From NCBI GenBank assembly GCA_044228285.1, contig JBGAVD010000002.1, positions 620,001 through 684,000 on the forward strand: a stretch of DNA of 64,000 nt, in the 5' to 3' direction. Positions 43,346-52,587 of this stretch are shown here, in pieces. The notes below the pieces were generated by a model. It saw only the letters and a list, made by a program, of their open reading frames with translations, did no database searches and was not told the DNA's origin. Origin of the DNA: JBBATK01 sp044228285 (GTDB lineage: Bacteria; Bacteroidota; Ignavibacteria; Kapaibacteriales; NICIL-2). Every line of letters starts with the position of its first letter. Within the stretch, counting starts at the first letter, position 1. Made by a program: the position numbers and the translations under genes.

Positions 43346-43506
43346 GAGCGATTTTGAGCACTGAGCTGTGGCCAGGCTGCCAATGCTTGGTCCTTTGCCA
43401 ACAAAAAAACATCTGCAGGCGCAGGGCAAAGTGTATTTTGCAAATTGACAGTTTTGGTTCGGCACGCGTCGAATACTCCCTGGTAAAACTCTGATTCCTG
43501 AACTCA

Positions 43507-45267
43507 ATGCGAACAAAAATAGTCCTTTCCTTGAGCCTGTGTTGTCTTCTGTTCAGTTCCTGCACACGCATTCATCATACGCCCGATGAATTCACGCATC
43601 CGGGAGAAGCGGTTACGGGTGATGTCATTCTGTATCACGAGCTCTCAGATCCGCAAGGTCTGAACCCTATCACAACGAACGATAACTCGGCAAAAACACT
43701 CTACTCATTTGTGTTCGATGCCTTGCTCGAGCAAGATCCAAAGAGCTTGGATTTTGTCCCAAACCTGGCAGAATCGATGCCTGAACTGAGCGACGATCAT
43801 CTGACCTATACTTTTCGAGTCCGCAAGGATGCTAAGTTCTCAGACGGACACCCACTCAGTGCTGCCGATGTTGTGTTCAGCTATAAAGCCGTGAAGAACC
43901 CGCTCATTCTTGATGCTTCAGCGCTACGTAACTACTTTGAAGATATTACTGATATCCTCAGCCCGGATCCTTATACGGTTGTCGTCAAAATGCGAAAGCC
44001 ATACTTCATGGCGGAGATACAATTAGGTGACCTGCGTATCATGCCCAAGCACATTTTAGATCCTCAAGGCCTTACAGATCGTTACACTGTTGCTGAAACA
44101 AACGACACAGGCGCGGTCATGAATAATCCTGCGATGCAACAGTTTGCAGACTGGTTTGGCAGTGCCGAGCTCAAGCGCGAAGCCAAGTATCTCATCGGTT
44201 CCGGACCTTATGTTTTCGAGAGCTGGAAAACAGGGGAGCAGATAGTGCTGCGACGAAACAAGAACTATTGGAAAACACCATGCAGTTGGCGCCAAGGTTA
44301 CGCAGATGCTATTGTTGGCGTTATCATTAACGACCGCACAGCAGCTATTTCAGCGTTGAAGACGGAAGATATCGACTTCTTTGAATCTGTACCTCCACCG
44401 CTCTATGATGAGCAGATGGATACTACAAGGATTAACTATGTTGCGAAATCACCCTATGAGCAGAGTGTGTATAGCTATGTAGGCTGGAATTCTCGTAAAC
44501 CCTTGTTTTCCGACAAACGAGTACGACAAGCGATGTGTCACTTGTTTAACCGTGACTACCTCATCAAAACGATTATGAGAGGTTATGCGACTCCTATTGA
44601 CGGACCTGTATATAAGAATCGTCCAGAGTACGATTCGAGCCTTGTGCCCTACAGTTATGATCCCGCTAAGGCCAAGCAATTGTTATCTGAGGCTGGCTGG
44701 AAGGATTCAGATGGTGATGGCGTCCTCGATAAGATGATTGATGGGCGGAGCGTGAAGTTTGAGTTCTCGATCAATGTGAATGCTGGCAACGAGGCGCGAG
44801 AGAACATAGCAATCTTGTTTTCAAATGAGGTAAAGAGCTTAGGAATTGTCTGTCATGTAGCCAGAGTAGAGTGGTCGGTGTTTCTCAAGCAGAATTCGAC
44901 ACATGCTTTTGATGCATATATAGGCTCGTGGATCAACGAGAATATTCCATCAGATCCCTATCAATTGTGGCATTCAAGTCAGGCTGAGAATGAAGGCTCG
45001 AATTACGTTGGTTTTCGCAACAAACGTGCAGATCAAATTATGGAGCTGAATCGCGTAGAGTTTGATGCGGCAACACGTACTGCTTTGATGCGCGAGTTTC
45101 AACAGATTGTGCATGAGGAAGCTCCGTACACATTTCTCTGGACTCCACAGTTGCTCGCTCTCTATAATCGCCGATTGGCGAATGTGCGCTTCCTGCCAAT
45201 CAGACCAGGGTTTAATCCCTTGGAGTGGTTCATTCCTAAGCACTTGCAGGCATATAGCGGACAATAA
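43507..45267 (+). CDS. ABC transporter substrate-binding lipoprotein, peptide/oligopeptide type
   Basis: A family 5 solute-binding protein of 586 residues. The lipoprotein signal MRTKIVLSLSLCCLLFSSC puts it on a membrane as the capture component of a peptide (or nickel, or sugar-peptide) ABC importer. Typical segments: DPQGLNPITTNDNSAKTLYSFVFDALLE, LTYTFRVRKDAKFSDGHPLSAADVVFSYKAV, SDKRVRQAMCHLFNRDYLIKTI and YDPAKAKQLLSEAGWKDSDGDGVLDK. No permease or ATPase genes lie beside it, so its partners are encoded elsewhere. The ligand is unknown. Confidence 0.92.
   Translation: MRTKIVLSLSLCCLLFSSCTRIHHTPDEFTHPGEAVTGDVILYHELSDPQGLNPITTNDNSAKTLYSFVFDALLEQDPKSLDFVPNLAESMPELSDDHLTYTFRVRKDAKFSDGHPLSAADVVFSYKAVKNPLILDASALRNYFEDITDILSPDPYTVVVKMRKPYFMAEIQLGDLRIMPKHILDPQGLTDRYTVAETNDTGAVMNNPAMQQFADWFGSAELKREAKYLIGSGPYVFESWKTGEQIVLRRNKNYWKTPCSWRQGYADAIVGVIINDRTAAISALKTEDIDFFESVPPPLYDEQMDTTRINYVAKSPYEQSVYSYVGWNSRKPLFSDKRVRQAMCHLFNRDYLIKTIMRGYATPIDGPVYKNRPEYDSSLVPYSYDPAKAKQLLSEAGWKDSDGDGVLDKMIDGRSVKFEFSINVNAGNEARENIAILFSNEVKSLGIVCHVARVEWSVFLKQNSTHAFDAYIGSWINENIPSDPYQLWHSSQAENEGSNYVGFRNKRADQIMELNRVEFDAATRTALMREFQQIVHEEAPYTFLWTPQLLALYNRRLANVRFLPIRPGFNPLEWFIPKHLQAYSGQ
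43514..43521 (-). promoter_or_regulatory. -7 promoter element of the GH113-like gene, inside the first codons of the opposite gene
   Basis: Minus-strand TATTTTTG, the same octamer as before the riboswitch and the TPMT and RsmB-like genes. It overlaps codons 3-5 of the plus-strand solute-binding protein gene starting at 43507. Confidence 0.55.
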
Positions 45268-45417
45268 GTGCCTCGACTACTCTGAGATCAATTCTCAAGA
45301 TTATGAGGTCGTATGACAATGACAGGCATGAGATATCGTCAGCATGTCAAAGTGTGTAGCAAGTAGAAGAATCCATCATCATTTTGAGCTGTAGGTTCGA
45401 GGGAGCCACGGACGAGC

Positions 45418-46071
45418 ATGAAGCGACACGAACTCAAAGAGCTTATTCGACAAGGGGAATGCGGGACCATCGAGTTCAAGCGCAAGTTCTCATCGTTTGA
45501 GCGATTTGCAAAGGAGATATCGGCGTTCGCAAACACCCGTGGTGGCTACCTGCTTGTTGGTATTGACGACGATGGCTCTGTTGTTGGCGTTGAGAGTGAG
45601 AAAGAACAGATCGAACTTGTATTGAGTGCGGCAGAGTTCTATTTAGAACCCCCAGTGCACTGTCATATTGAATGTGTTAACATTGAATGGAAAGAAGTCG
45701 TGGTGGTTTACGTACCCGAAAGTGATAACAAGCCACACATGCTCAAGAATGACCCTGATCAAGAACTGAGTACAGATCGTCGCGCCTATATCCGAAACAA
45801 CGATCAATCAGTGTTAGCGAGCAAAGAGATGATGCGCTTGATGTCTGGACGAAATCTACATTCTCGTCCTATGACCTTGCACATCGGCGATAGGGAACGC
45901 AGACTCTTCGCCCATCTTGAAGAACATCATCGCATCACCGTTAAAGAGTTTGCCGAGTTGGTGAATATTTCGCTGCGCCGCGCTTCACAGATACTCGTTC
46001 GGCTTGTGCGAGCTGATGTCCTCAATATCTGCACAGACAAACAGGTAGATTATTTCACTCTGGCTGGCTAA
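45418..46071 (+). CDS. AlbA_2 (Schlafen-type) domain protein with winged-helix C-terminus
   Basis: A 217-residue protein. The first 130 residues are an AlbA_2 domain, seen as CGTIEFKRKFSSFERFAKEISAFANTRGGYLLVGIDDDGSVVGVE and RAYIRNNDQSVLAS. The last 65 residues look like a winged helix (LFAHLEEHHRITVKEFAELVNISLRRASQILVRLVRADVL). AlbA_2 proteins are thought to bind nucleic acid and often act as regulators or defence proteins. One base separates its stop from the recQ ATG, so it is translated with recQ and may modulate it; that link is inference. Confidence 0.85.
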   Translation: MKRHELKELIRQGECGTIEFKRKFSSFERFAKEISAFANTRGGYLLVGIDDDGSVVGVESEKEQIELVLSAAEFYLEPPVHCHIECVNIEWKEVVVVYVPESDNKPHMLKNDPDQELSTDRRAYIRNNDQSVLASKEMMRLMSGRNLHSRPMTLHIGDRERRLFAHLEEHHRITVKEFAELVNISLRRASQILVRLVRADVLNICTDKQVDYFTLAG

Positions 46072-46072
46072 G

Positions 46073-48721
46073 ATGAAAACGAATGCCGATGCCTTAGAGA
46101 ATCACTCTCGCAAACTGCTACAAGAGTACTTTGGTTATACTCAGTTTCGAAATGGTCAGTTTGAAATCATCCACTCCATCTTTGATGCCAACGATACGCT
46201 GGTGGTGATGCCAACAGGCGGCGGTAAATCACTATGCTACCAGATTCCAGCAATGATGCGCGAAGGGGTTGCTCTTGTTATCTCGCCTCTGATCGCCCTC
46301 ATGAAAGATCAAGTGGATGCTCTCTCGAGAGCGCACGTTCCGGCAAGTTTCATTAACTCGTCTCTGCATCTTTCAGACATACAAAAGCGAATGAACAATG
46401 CGCGTTTCGGCGCGTATAAGTTATTGTACATCGCTCCGGAGAGACTTGAGAGTCGGCAATTCGTTGAAGAACTTGCTTCGCTTAACATTAGCTTTTTGGC
46501 AGTCGACGAGGCTCATTGTATCTCCGAATGGGGACATGATTTCCGACCATCCTACCTCAGCATCCCCAAGGCACTCGAGAATCTCAAGCGCGTACCGGTG
46601 ATTGCCCTGACAGCAACGGCTACGGAAGAAGTACGTCGGGATATCGTTAGTGCTCTGCACATGAAAGATGTGCACACCTTTGTGAAGGGCTTTGATCGTC
46701 CGAATCTTCGCTATGTAACAGTTGAGAGTGATGACAAGAATGCAGACGTGGAGCGCATCGTTCGCTCATCACGTGATGGAGCTTCTATTGTCTATTGCGG
46801 TTCGCGTCGTAAAGTTGACGAGTACGCTAAGAATCTCCAAGCAAGAGGAGTGCAGTGCCTAGCCTATCACGCAGGTATGCACGAGGTGCAACGAACGGAG
46901 GTACAAGAGAAGTTCATCCAAGGTGAAGTGCAAGTGCTGACCGCAACATCTGCCTTTGGCATGGGAGTCGATAAGTCCGATGTGCGGAATGTGATACATA
47001 CCGATTTGACCTTAACGCTCGAAGCCTACTATCAAGAAGCTGGCCGCGCAGGCCGCGATGGTTTGGACTCGACTTGTACAGTTCTGTATCAGCGCGGCGA
47101 TCGCCGTTTGCAGGAGTTCTTTATTAAAGCAACGTATCCTGAGCTGTCTGATATCAAATCGGTCTATACCTTTCTCTACGACTCTATGGGTGTTGCTCGC
47201 GGAGAGAAAGCGATGAACGCGATTTATATGGATGAGGTCGTCATCGGGAATCGATTGAATCTACCTGCGGCAACTGTTTCGAGCGTACTTAATGTGCTTG
47301 AACGAGCTGAGTTGTTGAGGCGTGGACTTCAACAACACAAGGCTACTCTTCAGCTCCTGGCAGAGCCAGAACGATTGAAAGAGTATTTCTATCAAACCAC
47401 ACCTGAACGACGAGAAGTGTTGGAGGCTCTGCTACGAGGTGTGGGACCTGAAGCGCTGAGAGGAACGGTGACGATCGACATGCAGCAGCTCGTACGCAAG
47501 CATGATCTGCCATATGATCAACTGCATAAAGCGATTCGTGCTTTCGAGTTTGCCAGACTTATGCGTTATGTCCCTGCCGCAGCCAATGGTGGTATAGTGC
47601 TCACACAAATACGAAGTGCTGCAGACCACATACCTATAGACTACAAGGGAATTGAGGAGCGTCGCCAAAGAGCTCTGAAGAAACTCGATGTGGTACAACG
47701 CTATGTTGAAACACATGAGTGCAAACGCAATTTCATTCTTGAGTACTTCGAAGATCATGAATTCAGTGAGCGATGTGGTCGTTGTTCCTCGTGCACCACT
47801 CCACCAGAAAGAAAGAAGAAACGAAGTCAGCAGGATGAATTCGTATACCGTACAATTGTGAGCTGCACTCTTGAGCTGCAGGAGCGATTTGGACGGCATG
47901 TGTTGTCGCAAGTTTTGGCCGGACAAGAAAACCCAAAAGTGCTCAGTTTTGGTCTACACAAAAGTCAATACTTCGGTGTACTGAAGGAGCTTGGACCAAG
48001 CGGTATCATAGAACGCATAGACCAGGCAATGCGAACGGGCTTGCTGCGACAATCAGTAGAGCTCTATCCGCGTGTACTGGTGAATGCCAGTGGGAGAGAT
48101 TTATTGGGAGGAGTTCTTCCTGAGGTCTTACCTCAGCGCTATCAACAAAGAGAGCACGAGGATAACGACGAGTTGATCGAAAAGCTCAAGCGTGTACGAC
48201 ACAATCTTGCAGCTCTTCATGAGTGCTCTGCTCAAGGCATCTTGAGCGATGCACAGATTGTTGCGATTGCTCGGAGGCAGCCTTCTACGGCCAACGACTT
48301 TCGTCGAATACCGGGATTAAGCACCATGTTCATCTCGCGCTTTGCTGATGAATTTCTTCGAGCGCTGCGCGAGAACAAGGCTCAAGAGGAACAGCCCCAA
48401 GCCCTGAAAAGAGTTTCGGCATCTGTACAAGCCACTATCGCGTTGTTGAACGAAGGCAATAATTTGTCTACCATTGCGGAACTTCGCGGTTTGAGCATTG
48501 GAAGTGTGGCTGCACACATACAAGAAGCAATCGAACTGGGAGTTGATGTTCAACGAAGTACGCTCATCACTGATGATGTTTTTGATGCAGTGAGAGCTGT
48601 GATAAGGCGTAAACCAAGGGCTTTGCTGAAAGACTTACGACTGGAGATTGGCGCAGACATCGACTTTGCAGAATTACGTGTTGCAGCTGCGCTGGCTCGT
48701 CGCGATATAGAAAAGAATTGA
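46073..48721 (+). CDS. recQ: ATP-dependent DNA helicase RecQ, long form
   Basis: A 3'-5' DNA helicase of 882 residues, longer than E. coli RecQ (about 610). Walker A is in MPTGGGKSLCYQIPA near residue 50, DEAH near 145 and motif VI QEAGRAGRDG near 325. The zinc site CKRNFILEYFEDHEFSERCGRCSSC and the RQC winged helix follow near 545-575. An HRDC-like domain (QIVAIARRQPSTANDFRRIPG) lies near 725. The last 110 residues form an extra helical C-terminal domain (TIALLNEGNNLSTIAELRGLSIGSVAAHI), a helix-turn-helix also found in other long RecQ forms. It is coupled to the AlbA_2 gene upstream. Confidence 0.95.
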   Translation: MKTNADALENHSRKLLQEYFGYTQFRNGQFEIIHSIFDANDTLVVMPTGGGKSLCYQIPAMMREGVALVISPLIALMKDQVDALSRAHVPASFINSSLHLSDIQKRMNNARFGAYKLLYIAPERLESRQFVEELASLNISFLAVDEAHCISEWGHDFRPSYLSIPKALENLKRVPVIALTATATEEVRRDIVSALHMKDVHTFVKGFDRPNLRYVTVESDDKNADVERIVRSSRDGASIVYCGSRRKVDEYAKNLQARGVQCLAYHAGMHEVQRTEVQEKFIQGEVQVLTATSAFGMGVDKSDVRNVIHTDLTLTLEAYYQEAGRAGRDGLDSTCTVLYQRGDRRLQEFFIKATYPELSDIKSVYTFLYDSMGVARGEKAMNAIYMDEVVIGNRLNLPAATVSSVLNVLERAELLRRGLQQHKATLQLLAEPERLKEYFYQTTPERREVLEALLRGVGPEALRGTVTIDMQQLVRKHDLPYDQLHKAIRAFEFARLMRYVPAAANGGIVLTQIRSAADHIPIDYKGIEERRQRALKKLDVVQRYVETHECKRNFILEYFEDHEFSERCGRCSSCTTPPERKKKRSQQDEFVYRTIVSCTLELQERFGRHVLSQVLAGQENPKVLSFGLHKSQYFGVLKELGPSGIIERIDQAMRTGLLRQSVELYPRVLVNASGRDLLGGVLPEVLPQRYQQREHEDNDELIEKLKRVRHNLAALHECSAQGILSDAQIVAIARRQPSTANDFRRIPGLSTMFISRFADEFLRALRENKAQEEQPQALKRVSASVQATIALLNEGNNLSTIAELRGLSIGSVAAHIQEAIELGVDVQRSTLITDDVFDAVRAVIRRKPRALLKDLRLEIGADIDFAELRVAAALARRDIEKN

Positions 48722-48752
48722 ACTCTGTTCTTCTCTGCTTTAGACATATGAT

Positions 48753-48779
48753 TATGCGGGCAGCTTTGCTGCCCGCATA
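48753..48779. terminator. strong hairpin between convergent recQ and purB
   Basis: TATGCGGGCAGC and GCTGCCCGCATA are perfectly complementary with a TTT loop. There is no T run on either strand after the stem, so termination is likely only in part or through another role. Confidence 0.55.
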
Positions 48780-48838
48780 GTAAAAAGTCGTTTGCTGAAA
48801 GGACAGAATGTCGATAAAGGAAAGAGAAGTATTTCTTC

Positions 48839-50131
48839 TTACAAACCGCAGCGAGCGAATACGTGGTCAACGTGTGGCAAGGATTTGCGACCACTAAAGA
48901 GCTCATCAAGTTCCTCCGCGCTCAAGTATTTCTGAATATCCGGGTTTTCCCATAGAGTCTGCTTTAGTGGGCGTTGCTCCGCCCAGGTGCGCATTGCTGA
49001 GCTTTGTACCATTGCATAGGCATCTTCGCGGCTAAGACCCTTGCGAACCAACTCCAAAAGAACAGTCTGGGAAAAGACCAAGCCGTGTGAGCGCTCAATT
49101 GTAGCCGCCATGTTTTCGGGATATACAAGTAAGGTGTCGACGAGCTTTATGCTAAGTCCAAGCATGTAGTCGAGTGTGATTGTCGAATCTGGGCAGATAA
49201 CTCGTTCAACAGAGCTATGCGAGATATCTCGTTCGTGCCACAGTGCATTGTTCTCCATAGCAGCCATCGCGTTTGCGCGAAGGAGTCGTGCTAGACCACA
49301 TACACGTTCCGACACAATAGGATTGCGTTTGTGAGGCATCGCCGATGAGCCTTTTTGTCCTTTCGAGAAAAACTCTTCCGCCTCGCGTACTTCGGTTCTT
49401 TGCAAGTGTCGCACTTCAAGGGCGATCTTTTCGAGTGACGAACCGATGATAGCTAGAGTTGAAAGAAACTCTGCATGACGATCGCGTTGTACAACCTGTG
49501 TAGATACTGGAGCTGGACGTAGTCCAAGCTTGGAGCAGACGTACTCTTCAACGGTAGGAGATATGTGCTCAAAAGTGCCCACAGCACCACTGATTTTGCC
49601 ATACGAGATAACGTCTATCGCAGCTTGCAATCGAAGAATGTTCCGCTTGCATTCTTCGTAGAATAGCAAGAGTTTGAGTCCAAAGGTCGTAGGTTCAGCA
49701 TGGATTCCATGTGAGCGTCCAACGCAAATAGTGTTCTTGAATTCAAGCGCACGGCGACCAAGCACTTCTTTCAAACTGAGAAGCTCCTTCATGAGTAGTT
49801 CACCGCACTGCTTTAGTTGCACTGAGAGGCAGGTATCGAGGACATCGCTCGATGTCATGCCAAGGTGTATGAATCGTGATGATGGTCCTACGTACTCCGC
49901 AACATTTGTGAGAAAGGCAATGACATCGTGCTTCGTGGTTTCCTCGATTTCCAGCACGCGCTTTGTGTCGAAGTTTGCTTTCGCGCGAATCTCCGCTACA
50001 GCCTCCGGTGGTACAATTCCTAACAGTGACTGCGCCTCGCAAGCCAGCGTTTCAATTTCGAGCCAGATGCGAAATCGGTTTTCATCGGTCCAGATTGCCC
50101 CCATTTGAGGGCGTGTATATCGTTCAATCAT
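48839..50131 (-). CDS. purB: adenylosuccinate lyase
   Basis: Catalyses two fumarate-releasing steps of purine biosynthesis (SAICAR to AICAR and adenylosuccinate to AMP). The 430-residue length is normal. The superfamily signature GSSAMPHKRNP is present near residue 260, with the catalytic His segment VGRSHGIHAEPTTFG near 140 and TSSDVLDTCLSVQL near 95. The N-terminus MIERYTRPQMGAIWTDENRF is exactly that of the family, which fixes the start. A TAGATTTG promoter element lies 27 bases before the ATG. Confidence 0.98.
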   Translation of the reverse strand: MIERYTRPQMGAIWTDENRFRIWLEIETLACEAQSLLGIVPPEAVAEIRAKANFDTKRVLEIEETTKHDVIAFLTNVAEYVGPSSRFIHLGMTSSDVLDTCLSVQLKQCGELLMKELLSLKEVLGRRALEFKNTICVGRSHGIHAEPTTFGLKLLLFYEECKRNILRLQAAIDVISYGKISGAVGTFEHISPTVEEYVCSKLGLRPAPVSTQVVQRDRHAEFLSTLAIIGSSLEKIALEVRHLQRTEVREAEEFFSKGQKGSSAMPHKRNPIVSERVCGLARLLRANAMAAMENNALWHERDISHSSVERVICPDSTITLDYMLGLSIKLVDTLLVYPENMAATIERSHGLVFSQTVLLELVRKGLSREDAYAMVQSSAMRTWAEQRPLKQTLWENPDIQKYLSAEELDELFSGRKSLPHVDHVFARCGL

Positions 50132-50157
50132 GTGTAGTAGAGCTAAAATTCAGTCTG

Positions 50158-50165
50158 CAAATCTA
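50158..50165 (-). promoter_or_regulatory. TAnnTTTG promoter (TAGATTTG) of purB
   Basis: Exact match to the -7 consensus on the minus strand, 27 bases before the purB ATG, a normal distance for a short leader. Confidence 0.65.
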
Positions 50166-50246
50166 CGCCCTGACTGAGATATTGCGTTCAGAATAACGAA
50201 AGAGCCTGGGCAAGGGCATACCGAGGACACTGAGTAGATTGAGTTT

Positions 50247-51368
50247 ATGGCTGAAATTGCATTGTATTGTAGCTCTACGAGCTGGGGTGGTTTGGAGATG
50301 AACGTTGTTCGCGTAGCTACGTGGATGCGCGAGAGGGGATGGACTGTTTGTGTGTATTGTCAAGGTGATACACCGATCGACAAAGAAGCTCGATTGCAAG
50401 GACACAACGTTAGTCATGTTCGTCGGCCGTTACAAGTCCTTGATGTGCCAGCTGCAATGGGAATGTTGTCGGAACTTGGTCGCAAGCGCTGCAGTGTCGT
50501 TCTTGCCTTTCTTAATCGTGATATCAGCATGCTCGCGTGGGCGCGTCGACTCAGTAGAGCTGGCATTCGTACGATATATGTACAACAGATGGGACTAGGT
50601 GTCGATAAGCGAGACCTCCTTCACACTCGGCGCTACGCCCAACTTGATTTTTGGCTGAGTCCTCTAGAGTCCCTGCGTCAAGAAGTGCTGCAGCGTACCC
50701 GCATGACTGCTCAACGCGTTAAAGTTGCTCCACTCGGCATTGACTACCGTCTATTTCACAGCGGGCTGTCACAGTCACAAGCACGACTTCAATTAGAGTT
50801 GAAACCAGAGAAAAAGTACCTGGGAGTGATAGGACGACTTGATCCAGCGAAAGGTCAGGAGTTGGCTATTCGAGCTTTGGCTGAACTGCGCAAGCGGGGG
50901 AGAGATCTTGAGCTGGTGCTCATGGGATCTGCAACAAAAGGCTTGGAAACGAGTTATGAGAAGCAGCTGCGCAGCTTTAGCGAAGGTTTGGGACTGCACG
51001 ATGTGGTGCACTTTCGCAGCTTTCGTGCAGACACTCTGAGCTTCTACCGATCCATTGATCTGTGTATCATGGCAACACGAAGTGAAACCTATGGAATGGT
51101 CAGCGTTGAGGCTATGATGAGCGGTTGTGCTATCGTTGGAACTAATTCAGGAGGCACTCCGGAGTTGCTTGATCACGGTCGACGCGGAAAGCTCTTTGAA
51201 CCAGATGACGTAGAAGGCTGCGTTCGAGCAATCGAGAACTCACTCGACTCGATGAGTACCGACAAGCTTCGGAGCATAGCAGATGAAGTGCGAGAAAAGT
51301 ACTCGCACGATCTGCAATGCACGATTATAGAACAACTCTTGTATGAGCTGGGAATTCGAAAAACTTAG
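50247..51368 (+). CDS. glycosyltransferase family 4 protein
   Basis: A GT-B glycosyltransferase of 373 residues. It has the N-terminal SSTSWGGLEMNVVRVATWM, the donor-domain entry YLGVIGRLDPAKGQELAIRAL near 192, and the EX7E-type motif in TRSETYGMVSVEAMMSGCAIVGTNSGGTPELL near 285. It is probably cytosolic or membrane-associated and makes a surface glycan or LPS. It stands alone between purB and prfA. Its stop codon overlaps the convergent prfA stop by three bases. Confidence 0.9.
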   Translation: MAEIALYCSSTSWGGLEMNVVRVATWMRERGWTVCVYCQGDTPIDKEARLQGHNVSHVRRPLQVLDVPAAMGMLSELGRKRCSVVLAFLNRDISMLAWARRLSRAGIRTIYVQQMGLGVDKRDLLHTRRYAQLDFWLSPLESLRQEVLQRTRMTAQRVKVAPLGIDYRLFHSGLSQSQARLQLELKPEKKYLGVIGRLDPAKGQELAIRALAELRKRGRDLELVLMGSATKGLETSYEKQLRSFSEGLGLHDVVHFRSFRADTLSFYRSIDLCIMATRSETYGMVSVEAMMSGCAIVGTNSGGTPELLDHGRRGKLFEPDDVEGCVRAIENSLDSMSTDKLRSIADEVREKYSHDLQCTIIEQLLYELGIRKT

Positions 51369-52456
51369 GAGTCCTGTGAGCCTGAATTCTGCAAGAGCTC
51401 TGCTTGCTCTTGAATACGCAATTGCTCGATGATGGTGTCAAGAGAGCCATCAATAACTTGTTGCAGAGCGGTATTCTTTCCATCACCCTCAATACGGTGA
51501 TCGGTGACCCGATTCTGAGGATAGTTATAGGTTCGGATTTTATCTGAACGATCACCGCTCTTCACCAAACTCTTTCTCGTACTGGCAAGAGCTGACGTTC
51601 TTTTTTCGAGTTCTTGTTCATAGAGTTTTGCACGAAGCATTTTCATAGCTCGTTCGCGGTTTTGAAGTTGTGAGCGTTCTTGTTGGCAGCCAACAACAAA
51701 GCCTGACGGTTTGTGCGTGATACGAACAGCAGTCTCAACCTTGTTGACGTTTTGCCCACCCTTACCACCGGATCTGAAGGTGTCAATCTGCAAATCAGCA
51801 GGGTTAATATCGATGACGATATCATCATCAACTTCCGGCAGTATAGCAACGGTTGCTGCTGAGGTATGAATACGCCCATTTGCTTCCGTTTCAGGAACGC
51901 GTTGAACACGATGAACACCACTTTCAAACTTGAGAAAGCCGTAAGCGCCATCTCCTTGTACTTCAAACGACACCTCCTTGAATCCGCCACGCTCGCTCTC
52001 GTTTTCGTCGAGCAAGAGAAGTTTCCATCCCTTTCTCTCACAGTAGCGCATATACATTCGGAACAAATCGCCGGCAAAAATTCCTGCTTCATCACCACCG
52101 GTTCCAGCTCGGATTTCAACTGTGCAGTTCTTGGCATCGTTCGGATCTCGTGGCAGAAGAAGCACGCGTAATTCGTCTTCCGATTGCTCGCGCTGTTGTT
52201 GCAGACTTTTCAGATCATCGTAGGCCATGTCTCGAAGCTCCGGATCAGTCCCGTCCTCAGCGATCAGCTCTTTCGTTGAGCTTATGTCAGACAGAATGCG
52301 CAAATAGCGTTCACCAGCCTGGGCGATTGGTTGCAGATTTTTGTATTCCTTTGACAATGAGCGAAACTCCGAGGCGTCATTAGCAACATCGGGGTCATTG
52401 AGTTTGTTCTCGACTATCTTAAAATGCTCAAGAATTGAGCTTATTTTCTCTTCCAT
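51365..52456 (-). CDS. prfA: peptide chain release factor 1
   Basis: RF1 releases finished proteins at UAA and UAG. The 363-residue protein has the GGQ motif in DTFRSGGKGGQNVNKVETAVRI near 230, preceded by the domain 2 segment ending HRVQRVPETEANGRIHTS. The family tail DLRTYNYPQNRVTDHR appears here as KIRTYNYPQNRVTDHR. Its start lies 31 bases after a TATCTTTG promoter. No prmC (hemK) methyltransferase gene follows, although the two are often adjacent in other bacteria. Confidence 0.98.
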   Translation of the reverse strand: MEEKISSILEHFKIVENKLNDPDVANDASEFRSLSKEYKNLQPIAQAGERYLRILSDISSTKELIAEDGTDPELRDMAYDDLKSLQQQREQSEDELRVLLLPRDPNDAKNCTVEIRAGTGGDEAGIFAGDLFRMYMRYCERKGWKLLLLDENESERGGFKEVSFEVQGDGAYGFLKFESGVHRVQRVPETEANGRIHTSAATVAILPEVDDDIVIDINPADLQIDTFRSGGKGGQNVNKVETAVRITHKPSGFVVGCQQERSQLQNRERAMKMLRAKLYEQELEKRTSALASTRKSLVKSGDRSDKIRTYNYPQNRVTDHRIEGDGKNTALQQVIDGSLDTIIEQLRIQEQAELLQNSGSQDS

Positions 52457-52486
52457 TCTGTATTCCTATTCAGGCGACGATGACTA

Positions 52487-52494
52487 CAAAGATA
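52487..52494 (-). promoter_or_regulatory. TAnnTTTG promoter (TATCTTTG) of prfA
   Basis: Exact -7 consensus on the minus strand, 31 bases before the prfA ATG. Confidence 0.65.
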
Positions 52495-52587
52495 ATTCTG
52501 ATTCGTTGTTGCTCAGCGATGCAGTAAATTGGAAGACTTATTGGAAGCCTTGAACCGCATGGAAGCACTGCTTTTTCTCTGATTTCT

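Noticed and set aside
49674..50108. 144-codon plus-strand frame inside purB
   Set aside because: Shadow of purB, which is conserved along its whole length.
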